The notes: a model not told the origin generated them from the sequence alone. A stretch of DNA of 13,589 nucleotides from SIG480 sp045636165 (GCA_045636165.1 JAZTWZ010000064.1:1-13589); one strand, 5' to 3'. Counted from the first letter of the stretch, positions 1 through 7,435 are shown. Numbers and translations are program-made.

Positions 1-664
1 TAACCGGTGTATAGTAGTCAAATACAGGATTTATATCGGCAAACTCGAAGTAATCTGTATCAAGTCCAGCTACCTCACACGCTACACCTGCCCAGCCGTA
101 GAACACCCAGATAGCATCTACTGAGCCACTCTTCAGAGCCGCGACTTCATCAGTAACGGTAGATGGGATGAGCTCGACAAGATCGAAATTACCACCGTCA
201 ACCGTCATTACATCGCGAATGGTTTCTTTCTCTACATCGAGATCCCAGGTGGCGTATTTCTTGCCTTCAAGTCCCTTTGGAGTATCCATTCCTTCCCCTG
301 CACGGGAAATGATTCCGGATGTATTATGCTGAATGACTGCAGCAACTGCTGTAATCGGCATTGTTTCTTCTCCTGCAAAGGCAGGTGCAAGAGAGTCCTG
401 GAAAGACACTCCAAACTGAGCTTTACCCGAAGCAACCAGTGCTTCTGCTCCACCTTCAGGCGGCTGAACTACTTCTACATCAAGTCCCGCCTCTTCAAAA
501 TACCCTTTTGCCTGAGCCACAAAAATACCGGTGTGGTTTGTGTTCGGTGTCCAGTCCAGCACAACCGTCACAGCATCTTTTTCAGTTTTACCGACAGTAT
601 CTACGCAACCTGCCAAACTGAACACAAATGCGAAAAGCACAATTAAAGATATTACCTTTTTCAT
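1..664 (-). CDS. ABC transporter substrate-binding lipoprotein, NMT1/ThiY-like (C-terminus off window)
   Basis: This is probably the extracellular binding protein of a thiamin or thiamin-pyrimidine (HMP) importer. The first 221 residues are present; family members usually run to about 310-340, so roughly a third is missing beyond position 1. The N-terminus is a lipoprotein signal peptide: MKK, a hydrophobic stretch, then a lipobox LAGC with the lipidated Cys at about residue 20. Next comes VVLDWTPNTNHTGIFVAQ, which is characteristic of the NMT1/THI5-like family. The ATG at 664 follows a GGAGG that overlaps the stop codon of the permease gene, leaving a 9-bp gap and suggesting translational coupling. 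It is the last gene of the operon visible here. The upstream TPP riboswitch and the thiamine-binding protein gene support a thiamin-type substrate; the precise ligand (thiamin, HMP or another pyrimidine) cannot be read from the sequence. Confidence 0.88.
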   Translation of the reverse strand, partial: MKKVISLIVLFAFVFSLAGCVDTVGKTEKDAVTVVLDWTPNTNHTGIFVAQAKGYFEEAGLDVEVVQPPEGGAEALVASGKAQFGVSFQDSLAPAFAGEETMPITAVAAVIQHNTSGIISRAGEGMDTPKGLEGKKYATWDLDVEKETIRDVMTVDGGNFDLVELIPSTVTDEVAALKSGSVDAIWVFYGWAGVACEVAGLDTDYFEFADINPVFDYYTPV

Positions 665-673
665 ATTTTCCTC

Positions 674-1447
674 CTAGTTCTTTTTATTCAAATTACGGTA
701 AGGCATACATTTTTTCTCCGCAAATTCCACAAGTGCCATAAGCGCAAGCGAAATGCCTGAGATAAGAAAAATAACAGCGAACATCTTATCAAAAGCAAAT
801 GCCTTTTTTACCCTCGTCATATAAACACCAAGGCCTCCAAAGCCTCCGAGCCATTCGCTGATAACAGCTCCTACCACGCTGTATGCCGCCGCAATTCTCA
901 AACCCGAAAACAGTTGTGGCAGAGCCTCAGGAAATTTTATGTAACGGAAAATTTGCAGACGGGTTGCTCCCATAGAGCGAAGAAGCCCTATCTCATCCTT
1001 ATCTGCACCGCGAAATCCATCCAACAACCCTACCGTCACAGGGAAGAATGTGGATATTACTATCAGAATAATCTTTGGTGTCATTTCGTAACCAAACCAC
1101 AAGACAAGCAGCGGAGCAACAGCGACAGACGGAATTGTCTGTGTAATTACGAGCAGAGGATAGAACGCCTTATACAACACGCCGAAGCTATCCATTAACA
1201 CCGCGACAAGAAAACCTACGGCGACACCGAAAAACATTCCGACAAATGCCTCTTGCAGCGTGATTACAGAGTTTTCCCACAACAGCGGAAGTTCATCCAC
1301 AAAAGCCTCCAGCACCTTCAAGGGCGACGGCAACATATATGACGGTATGACCCCTGCCACACAAATCATCTGCCACAGAGTCAGAAGCAAGCCAACCGCA
1401 ATAACAGACGGCATATTACGCTTCAGAATGCTTTTTAATTTTTCCAT
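674..1447 (-). CDS. ABC transporter permease, ThiX/SsuC/TauC-type (BPD_transp_1)
   Basis: This is the inner-membrane permease of the thiamin(-precursor) importer. The 257-residue protein has about six hydrophobic segments, the first near residues 13-32. The cytoplasmic EAA loop that docks the ATPase is clear at about 152-187 (EIGLLRSMGATRLQIFRYIK, then PEALP). ITQTIPSVAVAPLLVLWFG at about 101-119 is typical of the SsuC/TauC/ThiX branch. The ATG at 1447 lies inside the 3' end of the preceding gene, giving a 32-bp overlap. An AAGGAGAG lies about 14 bases upstream, so the spacing is rather long and translation may depend on coupling. No ATP-binding subunit is present in the window; it should lie beyond position 1 or be supplied in trans. 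Confidence 0.9.
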   Translation of the reverse strand: MEKLKSILKRNMPSVIAVGLLLTLWQMICVAGVIPSYMLPSPLKVLEAFVDELPLLWENSVITLQEAFVGMFFGVAVGFLVAVLMDSFGVLYKAFYPLLVITQTIPSVAVAPLLVLWFGYEMTPKIILIVISTFFPVTVGLLDGFRGADKDEIGLLRSMGATRLQIFRYIKFPEALPQLFSGLRIAAAYSVVGAVISEWLGGFGGLGVYMTRVKKAFAFDKMFAVIFLISGISLALMALVEFAEKKCMPYRNLNKKN

Positions 1448-1718
1448 CGATTGTCAGTATCTCTCCTTCCGGACGGTAAACTACCTTGACATAAGCCGAC
1501 ACACTCTCCGCACCTGCTCTGATGGCAACATGCTGACATTCCTTGACGATATCCATAAGCGTGTCATAATCGTCGCCCTCAATTGTGGTTTCAAAAGGTC
1601 CTACATGGCAATGCAGTCCACTGCTTTTGATAAAGGCAATTACCTCATCTACAATTCGGATAAGTTCGTCCTCGTTTTCCACTTTCGGAAGAACCTGAAT
1701 TGCAATACTTGCTTTCAT
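1416..1718 (-). CDS. Thiamine-binding protein, MTH1187/YkoF family (formerly DUF77)
   Basis: This is a 100-residue small cytoplasmic protein of the MTH1187 family, a ferredoxin-like fold related to the thiamine-binding YkoF domain. Visible hallmarks are the opening ASIAIQVLPK strand, a VGPFETTIEGD segment at about residues 39-49, and a C-terminal SAYVKVVYR strand. I chose the ATG at 1718 because a GGAGG sits 8-10 bases upstream; an in-frame TTG at 1733 would overlap that ribosome binding site. It is the first gene after the TPP riboswitch and overlaps the permease gene by 32 bp. Genes of this family occur with TPP-regulated ThiXYZ-type importers, where the protein is thought to bind or buffer thiamin. 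Its exact part in transport is not established. Confidence 0.85.
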   Translation of the reverse strand: MKASIAIQVLPKVENEDELIRIVDEVIAFIKSSGLHCHVGPFETTIEGDDYDTLMDIVKECQHVAIRAGAESVSAYVKVVYRPEGEILTIDGKIKKHSEA

Positions 1719-1763
1719 ACTTTTCACCTCCAAAAATAAAATCAGACCTGCAGGTTCTGTTTT

Positions 1764-1791
1764 AGCCGAAGGGAGTTGAATCGCTTCGGCT
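1764..1791 (-). other. Stem-loop in the leader after the riboswitch terminator
   Basis: An 8-bp perfect stem (AGCCGAAG at one end, CTTCGGCT at the other) closes a 12-base loop. It lies between the riboswitch terminator and the ribosome binding site of the first gene. On the minus strand it is followed by an A-rich stretch, not a U-run, so it is not a standard terminator. It may protect the 5' end of read-through mRNA or be a remnant of a second control element; no function can be assigned. Confidence 0.5.
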
Positions 1792-1794
1792 GAA

Positions 1795-1829
1795 TAAAAA
1801 CAGGAGACACCCTATCGGATGCCTCCTGT
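1795..1829 (-). terminator. Intrinsic terminator of the TPP riboswitch expression platform
   Basis: On the minus strand ACAGGAG pairs with CTCCTGT. An inner helix with two mismatches closes on a 4-base loop, and TTTTTATT follows. It lies immediately after the riboswitch aptamer and before the first coding sequence, the usual position for transcription termination when TPP is bound. The 3' arm can also pair with the 5' edge of the aptamer (see findings). Confidence 0.85.
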
Positions 1830-1837
1830 AAAAAATC

Positions 1838-1936
1838 TTCGTCTATGACTTCCTACGGCGGCATTATCCGCATCAGGTTATAGGGTCGAAGTTTGATTAC
1901 TTCCTCTCAGCCTGCAAACACAAGCTCCCCTGTATT
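1838..1936 (-). promoter_or_regulatory. TPP (THI-box) riboswitch aptamer
   Basis: The minus strand carries the conserved THI-element blocks in order: ACAGGGGAGC, then GGCTGAGAGGA, then GACCCTATAACCTGATG, then CGGATAATGCCG and CGTAGGAA. These match the P2/J2-3 CUGAGA pyrimidine-sensing core and the P4/P5 pyrophosphate-sensing core of TPP riboswitches. It starts only a few bases after the predicted transcription start and runs straight into an intrinsic terminator. Thiamin pyrophosphate should therefore shut off the downstream thiamine-binding protein and importer genes. Outer boundaries are approximate because the P1 stem looks weak. Confidence 0.96.
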
Positions 1937-1947
1937 TATTTTTTGTT

Positions 1948-1976
1948 ATTATACACCTAACTTTACAAAAATGCAA
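1948..1976 (-). promoter_or_regulatory. Sigma-A-type promoter of the thiamin uptake operon
   Basis: The minus strand has TTGCAT (1976-1971), a 17-bp spacer and a perfect TATAAT (1953-1948). The predicted start near 1941 places the 5' end just ahead of the riboswitch. The -35 box begins only 5 bases after the stop codon of the upstream hydrolase gene, and I see no terminator between them. Confidence 0.8.
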
Positions 1977-1981
1977 GAGTT

Positions 1982-2779
1982 TTATGCATAAAAATCGTGA
2001 CTTCCGATTGTCATAACATAATCGCGGTTATCGGGAACCCATGTACTTGTTGATATCTGTGGGTTTAAAAAGAAGAGAATTTCCTTATCTGAGAGTTTAT
2101 AATCTTCAAGACATATCTTCGCCGCCATTATGCTTTCCTCGGTTGGTGCATTGTTTATCGTTCCGTTTGCGACAGGCGTAAACTGAACACCGTTTTTATT
2201 ATCAAAGATTACTTCATATATGCTGTTCGGATATTCCTCATTCCGAACGCGGTTCAGAACAACATTACCAACAGCGATTTTTCCTCGAAGTCCCTCTCCT
2301 GCGCTTTCGGCACTTATAATCTTCGAGAGCCAGTAGAGGTCTGTCATATTATAAAACTCATCCGCTGATTCAAACGGTAAGCCACCGCGCTTTACTGAAG
2401 CAACCCTGCTTTTTGCATCCCACTCTACCTCTGCCCCGAGAATTTTTGCAATGCTTCGCAGTGGAACATACGTGCTGCCGTCGATAATTTTATTCTCATT
2501 TCCCGAATAAATATATCTTCCTGCACATTCAATATGACTCTCGCCTATTCTCGCCAAAGCTTCTTTTCCCAAAAACGAAACTTTTGCAGTCCTTGAAGCA
2601 GTTTCCCAAGAAACCGTGCTGCCGGACAGAGCTTCGCTGAAACTTCTCACAGGCACGTATGTAACCGAGCCTATAAGCCTTGCACCATGAAAGCTTTCTC
2701 CGTCAACAGTTACATTGGCAGCATGCGCACTCACTAAAAAAGCAAGTGCAAGAATCATACTTATAATAATCTTTTTCAT
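1982..2779 (-). CDS. Exported cell-wall hydrolase: copper-amine-oxidase-like N-terminal domain plus SleB/CwlJ hydrolase domain
   Basis: The predicted product is a secreted peptidoglycan hydrolase of 265 residues. Residues 1-20 form a signal peptide with probable cleavage after AHA. Residues 22-130 hold two copies of the beta-rich motif of the copper-amine-oxidase N-terminal-like domain (YVPVRSFSEAL and YVPLRSIAKILGAEVEW), used in Firmicutes as a wall-associated module. Residues 150-265 match the SleB/CwlJ Hydrolase_2 family: IISAESAGEG, VAVGNVVLNRV, FTPVANGTIN and a terminal IGSHDFY. E158 is the likely catalytic acid. In sporulating bacteria SleB degrades cortex during germination, but this domain pair also occurs in vegetative enzymes. 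The ATG at 2779 has AGGAAGTG about 8 bases upstream. A vegetative-type promoter precedes it (2812-2840), which argues against strict forespore expression. Cortex-lytic function is not shown. Confidence 0.87.
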   Translation of the reverse strand: MKKIIISMILALAFLVSAHAANVTVDGESFHGARLIGSVTYVPVRSFSEALSGSTVSWETASRTAKVSFLGKEALARIGESHIECAGRYIYSGNENKIIDGSTYVPLRSIAKILGAEVEWDAKSRVASVKRGGLPFESADEFYNMTDLYWLSKIISAESAGEGLRGKIAVGNVVLNRVRNEEYPNSIYEVIFDNKNGVQFTPVANGTINNAPTEESIMAAKICLEDYKLSDKEILFFLNPQISTSTWVPDNRDYVMTIGSHDFYA

Positions 2780-2811
2780 AGCATCACTTCCTTTCTTTTG
2801 CCATGCTTTTC

Positions 2812-2840
2812 ATTTTACAGTATTTTGAAAACGCGTTCAA
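2812..2840 (-). promoter_or_regulatory. Sigma-A-type promoter for the SleB-family hydrolase
   Basis: The minus strand has TTGAAC (2840-2835), a 17-bp spacer and TAAAAT (2817-2812), about 33 bp before the start codon. I looked for a sporulation sigma-G or sigma-E pattern and saw none as good. Confidence 0.6.
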
Positions 2841-2852
2841 TGGCAACTTTCA

Positions 2853-2880
2853 GGTAAAAAGACCAGATTTTTACCTTTTT
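2853..2880 (+). other. AT-rich hairpin with U-run between two divergent promoters
   Basis: GGTAAAAA (2853-2860) pairs perfectly with TTTTTACC (2868-2875) around a 7-base loop and is followed by TTTTT. It lies upstream of the rpmB promoter and beyond the -35 box of the divergent hydrolase promoter. It could insulate rpmB from transcription entering from the left, or be a protein-binding inverted repeat. No gene on the plus strand ends here, so a terminator role is unproven. Confidence 0.4.
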
Positions 2881-2910
2881 GACTTATTTTAGTTTTTTTC
2901 AAAAAAGCAC

Positions 2911-2939
2911 TTGCATTTTTCGTAAAAATCTGTTATTAT
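2911..2939 (+). promoter_or_regulatory. Sigma-A-type promoter of rpmB
   Basis: TTGCAT (2911-2916), a 17-bp spacer and TATTAT (2934-2939). The predicted start near 2946 leaves a leader of about 37 bases before the ATG, with no sign of a ribosomal-protein autoregulatory fold. Confidence 0.75.
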
Positions 2940-2982
2940 ATTAGATGCTGTTTATTGACAAGATTTGAAGGAGGTGCGGCAA

Positions 2983-3171
2983 ATGGCAAAATGCGCAATA
3001 TGCGATAAGGGCGTGACATTCGGTATCAAGGTTTCACACTCACACAGACGCTCAAACAAAATGTGGAGACCCAATGTTAAGCGAGTAAAAGCAATCGTTG
3101 ATGGTTCACCCCGTCATATTTATGTTTGTACTAGATGCCTCCGTTCCGGTAAGGTTCAGCGCGCGATATAA
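2983..3171 (+). CDS. rpmB: 50S ribosomal protein L28
   Basis: This is bL28, a small protein of the large ribosomal subunit. It is 62 residues long, a normal length. MAKCAICDKG, the SHSHRRSNKMWRPN core and the VCTRCLRSGKV end are diagnostic. Cys4/Cys7 and Cys49/Cys52 form the CxxC...CxxC zinc-ribbon version, as opposed to the Cys-less paralogue many bacteria make under zinc starvation. The ATG at 2983 follows AAGGAGGTG by 7 bases. An in-frame TTG at 2965 lies upstream of that ribosome binding site and is rejected. The gene stands alone with its own promoter and terminator, as is common for rpmB in Clostridia. Confidence 0.97.
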   Translation: MAKCAICDKGVTFGIKVSHSHRRSNKMWRPNVKRVKAIVDGSPRHIYVCTRCLRSGKVQRAI

Positions 3172-3190
3172 GTACACATGAATTGCCATA

Positions 3191-3216
3191 GACGCAGAAG
3201 TTTTCTGCGTCTTTTT
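3191..3216 (+). terminator. Intrinsic terminator after rpmB
   Basis: A 9-bp perfect stem (GACGCAGAA with TTCTGCGTC) around a 3-base loop is followed directly by TTTTT. It ends 27 bases before the next start codon on the same strand, so that gene depends on read-through or on an unrecognised promoter. Confidence 0.9.
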
Positions 3217-3243
3217 GCTATTATTTTTAAGGAGTGAAATATT

Positions 3244-3903
3244 ATGATGACCCTATCTCTCATTTCCCTGTCCGCTTATGCCGCAGTGCTCGTAAGGCTT
3301 CTTGTAGCGCTTGTGTGCGGTGCGCTTATCGGAATGGAAAGAGGAAGCAGTAAGCACGATGCAGGTCTCCGTACACACATCATCGTATGCATCGGTGCGG
3401 CTTCAGTTATGATCATTAGCCAGCTTATTGCCGAAAAACATGGCAACATAACCGATATAACCCGACTTGGTGCGCAGGTTATCAGCGGTATCGGTTTCCT
3501 CGGTGCAGGAAGTATTATGGTCAGCAAAAACCGTGTCCGCGGTCTTACCACTGCTGCAGGTCTCTGGACTACGGCTTGCCTCGGTCTTGTCGCAGGTGCA
3601 GGTTTTATCGAGGTTTCACTTACGATACTTATCCTCATAATGTTTACTACATACATTCTCCGCCCGCTTTCGCTCAAACTTCAGGCAAACGATATTGCAT
3701 TTGAAATCGCAGCATCAGGTACAGAAACTTCTGTCAATGACCTTACGAAAGCTCTTATTGAGAAAGGTTGCGATATAACCTCTCTCAAGACTGCCAATGA
3801 CAGAATTCTTCTTGTTATACACACAGGATATATCGAAGATAAAAACGCCTTCATTTTCGAAGTTTCTTCTATCCCCGGAGTTACGGGCATCACTGCTCTT
3901 TAA
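3244..3903 (+). CDS. MgtC/SapB family membrane protein
   Basis: This is a 219-residue inner-membrane protein. Residues 1-140 hold about four to five hydrophobic helices with the MgtC/SapB signatures: LIGMERG at 28-34, DAGLRTH at 39-45, a GIGFLGAGSIM block at 82-92 and a GLTTAAGLWTTACLG block at 100-114. Residues from about 150 form a soluble ACT-like C-terminal domain, as in the longer family members. MgtC proteins help cells cope with low Mg2+ or acid and can act on the F1Fo ATPase in pathogens. Most homologues in non-pathogens are uncharacterised, so transport activity should not be assumed. ATG at 3244 has GGAG at 3231-3234; a second ATG at 3247 is also possible. No Mg2+ riboswitch leader is visible: only 27 bases separate it from the rpmB terminator. 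Confidence 0.9.
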   Translation: MMTLSLISLSAYAAVLVRLLVALVCGALIGMERGSSKHDAGLRTHIIVCIGAASVMIISQLIAEKHGNITDITRLGAQVISGIGFLGAGSIMVSKNRVRGLTTAAGLWTTACLGLVAGAGFIEVSLTILILIMFTTYILRPLSLKLQANDIAFEIAASGTETSVNDLTKALIEKGCDITSLKTANDRILLVIHTGYIEDKNAFIFEVSSIPGVTGITAL

Positions 3904-3914
3904 TTTAAAAAATC

Positions 3915-3946
3915 AACCCTGCAAGCAATCGCTTGCAGGGTTTTTT
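3915..3946. terminator. Bidirectional terminator between convergent mgtC-like gene and mfd
   Basis: A 12-bp perfect stem (AACCCTGCAAGC with GCTTGCAGGGTT) closes a 4-base loop. On the plus strand a T-run (3941-3946) follows the G-rich arm; on the minus strand GATTTTTT follows. It ends transcription from both sides. The mfd stop codon (3949-3947) directly abuts the T-run. Confidence 0.95.
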
Positions 3947-6900
3947 CTATTCTCTTGCCTCTTTGTATGCATCTACGAAGTTCTTTGCCGACTCAAGCGG
4001 TTCGTCACTTGCGCGCAACTTCAACATAAGATACGGTTCCTGACCTGCATTGAGAAGAATCTTCCCCTTGTATTCAGGTCTGGCGCAGAGCTTTGAAATC
4101 ACATCAAAAGTCGGGTCAACCATCGTTATTTTTAAAGACTGCCCTTTCTGAGTGATATCGCATATCCCGACCTTTGCCGCGGCAAGGCGAAGCAGGGCTA
4201 TATCTATGAGCGTCATCGTTTCTGATGGCGGCTCACCAAAGCGGTCGCAAAGCTCATCAATGACATCATCCGCCTCTTCACGGTCTGAAATAGACGCTAT
4301 GCGGCGGTAGAGGTCCATTCTCGTTTCGCTTGACGAAACATACTTTTCAGGGATGTTTGCAGAGACTGTTATATCCGCAGTACATACAGCTGTATCTGCC
4401 GTTGCCTCGCCCTTTTCCTCTAAAATCGCAGTTTCAAGAAGCTTTAAATACATATCGTATCCAACGCTTACCATGTGCCCACTCTGCTCTGCGCCGAGAA
4501 CATTTCCGGCTCCTCGGAGTTCTAGGTCGCGCATTGCAATTTTAAATCCCGAACCAAACTCTACATATTCACGAATTGCGGCAAGCCTTTTTTCTGCAAT
4601 CTCCGTAAGCGCTTTTCCGCGGCGATATGTTAGATATGCATACGCGTGGCGACTTGAGCGGCCGACACGACCGCGTATCTGATGAAGCTGTGCAAGCCCC
4701 ATTTTGTCAGCATCTTCGATTATGAGCGTATTTACATTAGGGATATCTATTCCCGTTTCTATTATCGTAGTGCAGACGAGAACCTGAATCTCCCCCTCAC
4801 CCATCTTCCTCATAACCTCAGAAAGCTCGCCCTCACCCATCTGACCGTGACCGACAGCAATGCTTACACCGGGTACGAGCCGCGCAACTCTCGCCGCGCA
4901 GGCTTCGATGGATGCAACATTATTATGAAGGTAGAAAACCTGACCACCGCGCGCAATCTCACGCCTTATTGCATCGGCGATAATTTCCTTATCATGTTCG
5001 AAAACATAGGTGAGAACCGGATGTCGGTTACGCGGAGCTTCCTCCATAATCGACATGTCGCGAATTCCCGAAAGCGCCATATTGAGTGTTCTCGGGATAG
5101 GCGTTGCTGTAAGAGTCAGAACATCGACTTCCTTTGACATCTCCTTGAGCCTTTCCTTATGAGAAACGCCAAACCTCTGTTCTTCATCCACAATGAGAAG
5201 CCCGAGCTTTTTAAACTCAAAAGTCTTTGCGAGAAGCTTATGAGTTCCGATTATTATATCAAGCTCACCGTTCTTCGCTCCCTGACGGGTCAATTTGTTC
5301 TGCTTATCCGAGCAGAAGCGCGATGTTATACCGATTTTCACTGGGTAGTTTGAAAAGCGGCGACAAGCCGTCATATAATGCTGTTCGGCAAGAACAGTCG
5401 TCGGAACCAGAATCGCAACCTGACGACCGCCAAGAACACACTTCATAGCAGCACGAAGCGCAACCTCCGTTTTTCCGAAACCTACATCTCCGCAGAGAAG
5501 TCTGTCCATCGGGTAGCGTCTTTGCATATCGCCCTTTATTTCAGAGCTACAACGGAGCTGGTCATCCGTATCCTCAAACTCAAACGATTCTTCAAACTCT
5601 TTCTGCCAATCGCTGTCAGCAGGAAACGGCTCTCGCTCAAGTGCCTGACGCGCGGCATAGAGCTTTATAAGCTCCTCAGCGAGTTCCTTTGCTGCACCCT
5701 TTGCGCGAAGCTTCGTCTTCTGCCATTCACCGCCACCAAGCTTTGAAAGCTTTATTCCCGAATCTTCAGCACCACCTATATAGCGCGACACCATATCAAG
5801 CTGTGTTACCGGAACATAAAGAGCATCAGTTCCGAGATACATTATCTTTATATAATCTTTCTCAACACCGTCAGTCTTTATCTTCGTTATCCCTGCGAAC
5901 TTTCCTATTCCGTGAAGGTCGTGAACAACAAGACATCCGACGGTGAGTTCCTGATAGCTGCCAATCTTCTTGCTATTCTTCTTATCGCGAGTTATCCTTC
6001 CGCGAGCTTTCGGCGCGCGCATAAGCTGACCCTCCGTAAAGAGAGTAAAAGCATCAGCAGGGTAAGCAAAGCCTGCAGAAAGAACGCCTACGCCGATAAT
6101 GGCGCACGGCGAATCAGGAAGAGTTGCAAGAAGAGTATCAACTCTAGCCTTTATACCTCGCTCATCCAGAAGCACGCGCATCTTTTCAGCACTCTTCTCA
6201 TTTCCGGTAAGTATAACTACGCGGTTTCCCTCGGAAATGGCTTCTGAAATTTCAGAGCACGCAAGTTCTAAATTTCCGCCATAGCTCGGAAGCTGTCTTC
6301 CCGTAAGGGAGAGAACAGATTTCGGGCGAATACCGTATTCCGCACGCACAAACGCTTCCAGAAATACACTTTTTCTCTCTGCAATAAAACTCTGCAAAGC
6401 TTCAAAGCTTTCTGAAAAACCGTCTGTATCCGGAAGCAGATATCCACCGTGAATGAGGCTTTTTACATCATCAAGCTCGCGTTTTTTCTCGCGACCTACA
6501 AAATCTCTTATGCGATAATAATCATCAATAAATACAATCGTATCCTCGGAAATATAGTCAAGCCCACAAAAAGAACCGTCATTTATAAGATTGAGATACC
6601 TATCGCGTGCTTTAGGCGGTATTCCCTCTCGTAAAAGCTCGATATCATTTTCGAGAATTTTTATGAGGCGCTCGTTTTTCTTCTTGCGCCTGTTTTCTTT
6701 TTCTAAAGCAGCCTCAAGTTTCTCTGCAAGGGCTGTAAGCTTTTCGCCGTCAGTTGTCGTTGACGGGAGAATTTCGCACATACGGGCATTTTCAATTCTC
6801 CTCTGGGTTTCACACTCAAAATACCCCATAGAATCGATATCATCACCGAAGAATTCGATTCTCACGGGGTTTTCCTTTCCCGGAGAAAAGATATCGACAA

Positions 6901-7435
6901 TTCCACCACGGACTGCAAACTGCGCCTCACTCTCGACAACCTCGCATCTGCTGTAACCGTATTCGGAAAGCTTTTTGCAAAGCTCCTCCTGCGAAAGAAC
7001 ATCTCCGACGCGGATAACCATCGTCTTTTTTACAAGCTCATCGGGTGGAGCCAATCTCTGCAAAAGAGAAAAGGCTGATGCAAGAGTTATTCCGGCGCTA
7101 CCGTCAGCAAGTGCCTTCAATGTTCCCGTGCGCTCGTGTTCAAATTCACGGGATGCTCCGTCAACATCGTGAATAGATGGCTCAACATCTGGTAAAACAA
7201 GTGGCTCTTCCCCACACATAACCGAAATATCTTTCGCCGCACGCCTTGCATCAAGCTCGTCTGCATAAATACAGACAACGCGACGCTTTGTTTCCATTCT
7301 TACAGCCGAGATTATGTGTGCTTTATGCACGGAAGATAAACCGGAGAGTGCAATAGGGCATTCTCCGGCATTTATTTTCTGCAACAGCGTCGCAAAATCT
7401 TTATTATTTTTTAAAACCTGACTCAGAGCAAGCAT
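3947..7435 (-). CDS. mfd: Transcription-repair coupling factor Mfd
   Basis: Mfd is an ATP-driven DNA translocase that removes RNA polymerase stalled at lesions and recruits UvrA. At 1162 residues it has normal family length. In order: a UvrB-like N-terminal module (to about 330), the CarD-like RNA-polymerase-interaction domain at about 494-559, Walker A GDVGFGKTE at about 649-657, the DEEQ box at about 750-753, motif III TATPIPRT at about 776-783, motif VI QIRGRVGRS at about 919-927, followed by the TRG region and the C-terminal TRCF domain. I chose the ATG at 7435 (MLALSQVLK), preceded by an AGGCAGGAA element and 14 bp after pth. A longer reading frame to 7513 would add a Cys/Arg-rich stretch that is just pth in another frame. 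All helicase motifs are intact. Confidence 0.97.
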   Translation of the reverse strand: MLALSQVLKNNKDFATLLQKINAGECPIALSGLSSVHKAHIISAVRMETKRRVVCIYADELDARRAAKDISVMCGEEPLVLPDVEPSIHDVDGASREFEHERTGTLKALADGSAGITLASAFSLLQRLAPPDELVKKTMVIRVGDVLSQEELCKKLSEYGYSRCEVVESEAQFAVRGGIVDIFSPGKENPVRIEFFGDDIDSMGYFECETQRRIENARMCEILPSTTTDGEKLTALAEKLEAALEKENRRKKKNERLIKILENDIELLREGIPPKARDRYLNLINDGSFCGLDYISEDTIVFIDDYYRIRDFVGREKKRELDDVKSLIHGGYLLPDTDGFSESFEALQSFIAERKSVFLEAFVRAEYGIRPKSVLSLTGRQLPSYGGNLELACSEISEAISEGNRVVILTGNEKSAEKMRVLLDERGIKARVDTLLATLPDSPCAIIGVGVLSAGFAYPADAFTLFTEGQLMRAPKARGRITRDKKNSKKIGSYQELTVGCLVVHDLHGIGKFAGITKIKTDGVEKDYIKIMYLGTDALYVPVTQLDMVSRYIGGAEDSGIKLSKLGGGEWQKTKLRAKGAAKELAEELIKLYAARQALEREPFPADSDWQKEFEESFEFEDTDDQLRCSSEIKGDMQRRYPMDRLLCGDVGFGKTEVALRAAMKCVLGGRQVAILVPTTVLAEQHYMTACRRFSNYPVKIGITSRFCSDKQNKLTRQGAKNGELDIIIGTHKLLAKTFEFKKLGLLIVDEEQRFGVSHKERLKEMSKEVDVLTLTATPIPRTLNMALSGIRDMSIMEEAPRNRHPVLTYVFEHDKEIIADAIRREIARGGQVFYLHNNVASIEACAARVARLVPGVSIAVGHGQMGEGELSEVMRKMGEGEIQVLVCTTIIETGIDIPNVNTLIIEDADKMGLAQLHQIRGRVGRSSRHAYAYLTYRRGKALTEIAEKRLAAIREYVEFGSGFKIAMRDLELRGAGNVLGAEQSGHMVSVGYDMYLKLLETAILEEKGEATADTAVCTADITVSANIPEKYVSSSETRMDLYRRIASISDREEADDVIDELCDRFGEPPSETMTLIDIALLRLAAAKVGICDITQKGQSLKITMVDPTFDVISKLCARPEYKGKILLNAGQEPYLMLKLRASDEPLESAKNFVDAYKEARE

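Noticed and set aside
1743..1759. Small imperfect palindrome around CCTGCAGG just before the thiamine-binding protein ribosome binding site, as a second terminator
   Set aside because: The stem is short with a bulge and the T-rich tract after it is interrupted; too weak to call.
4682..5137. Plus-strand open frame of 151 codons opposite mfd
   Set aside because: It is a shadow of the mfd coding strand over its conserved helicase region, with no family resemblance. Several similar frames occur along mfd.
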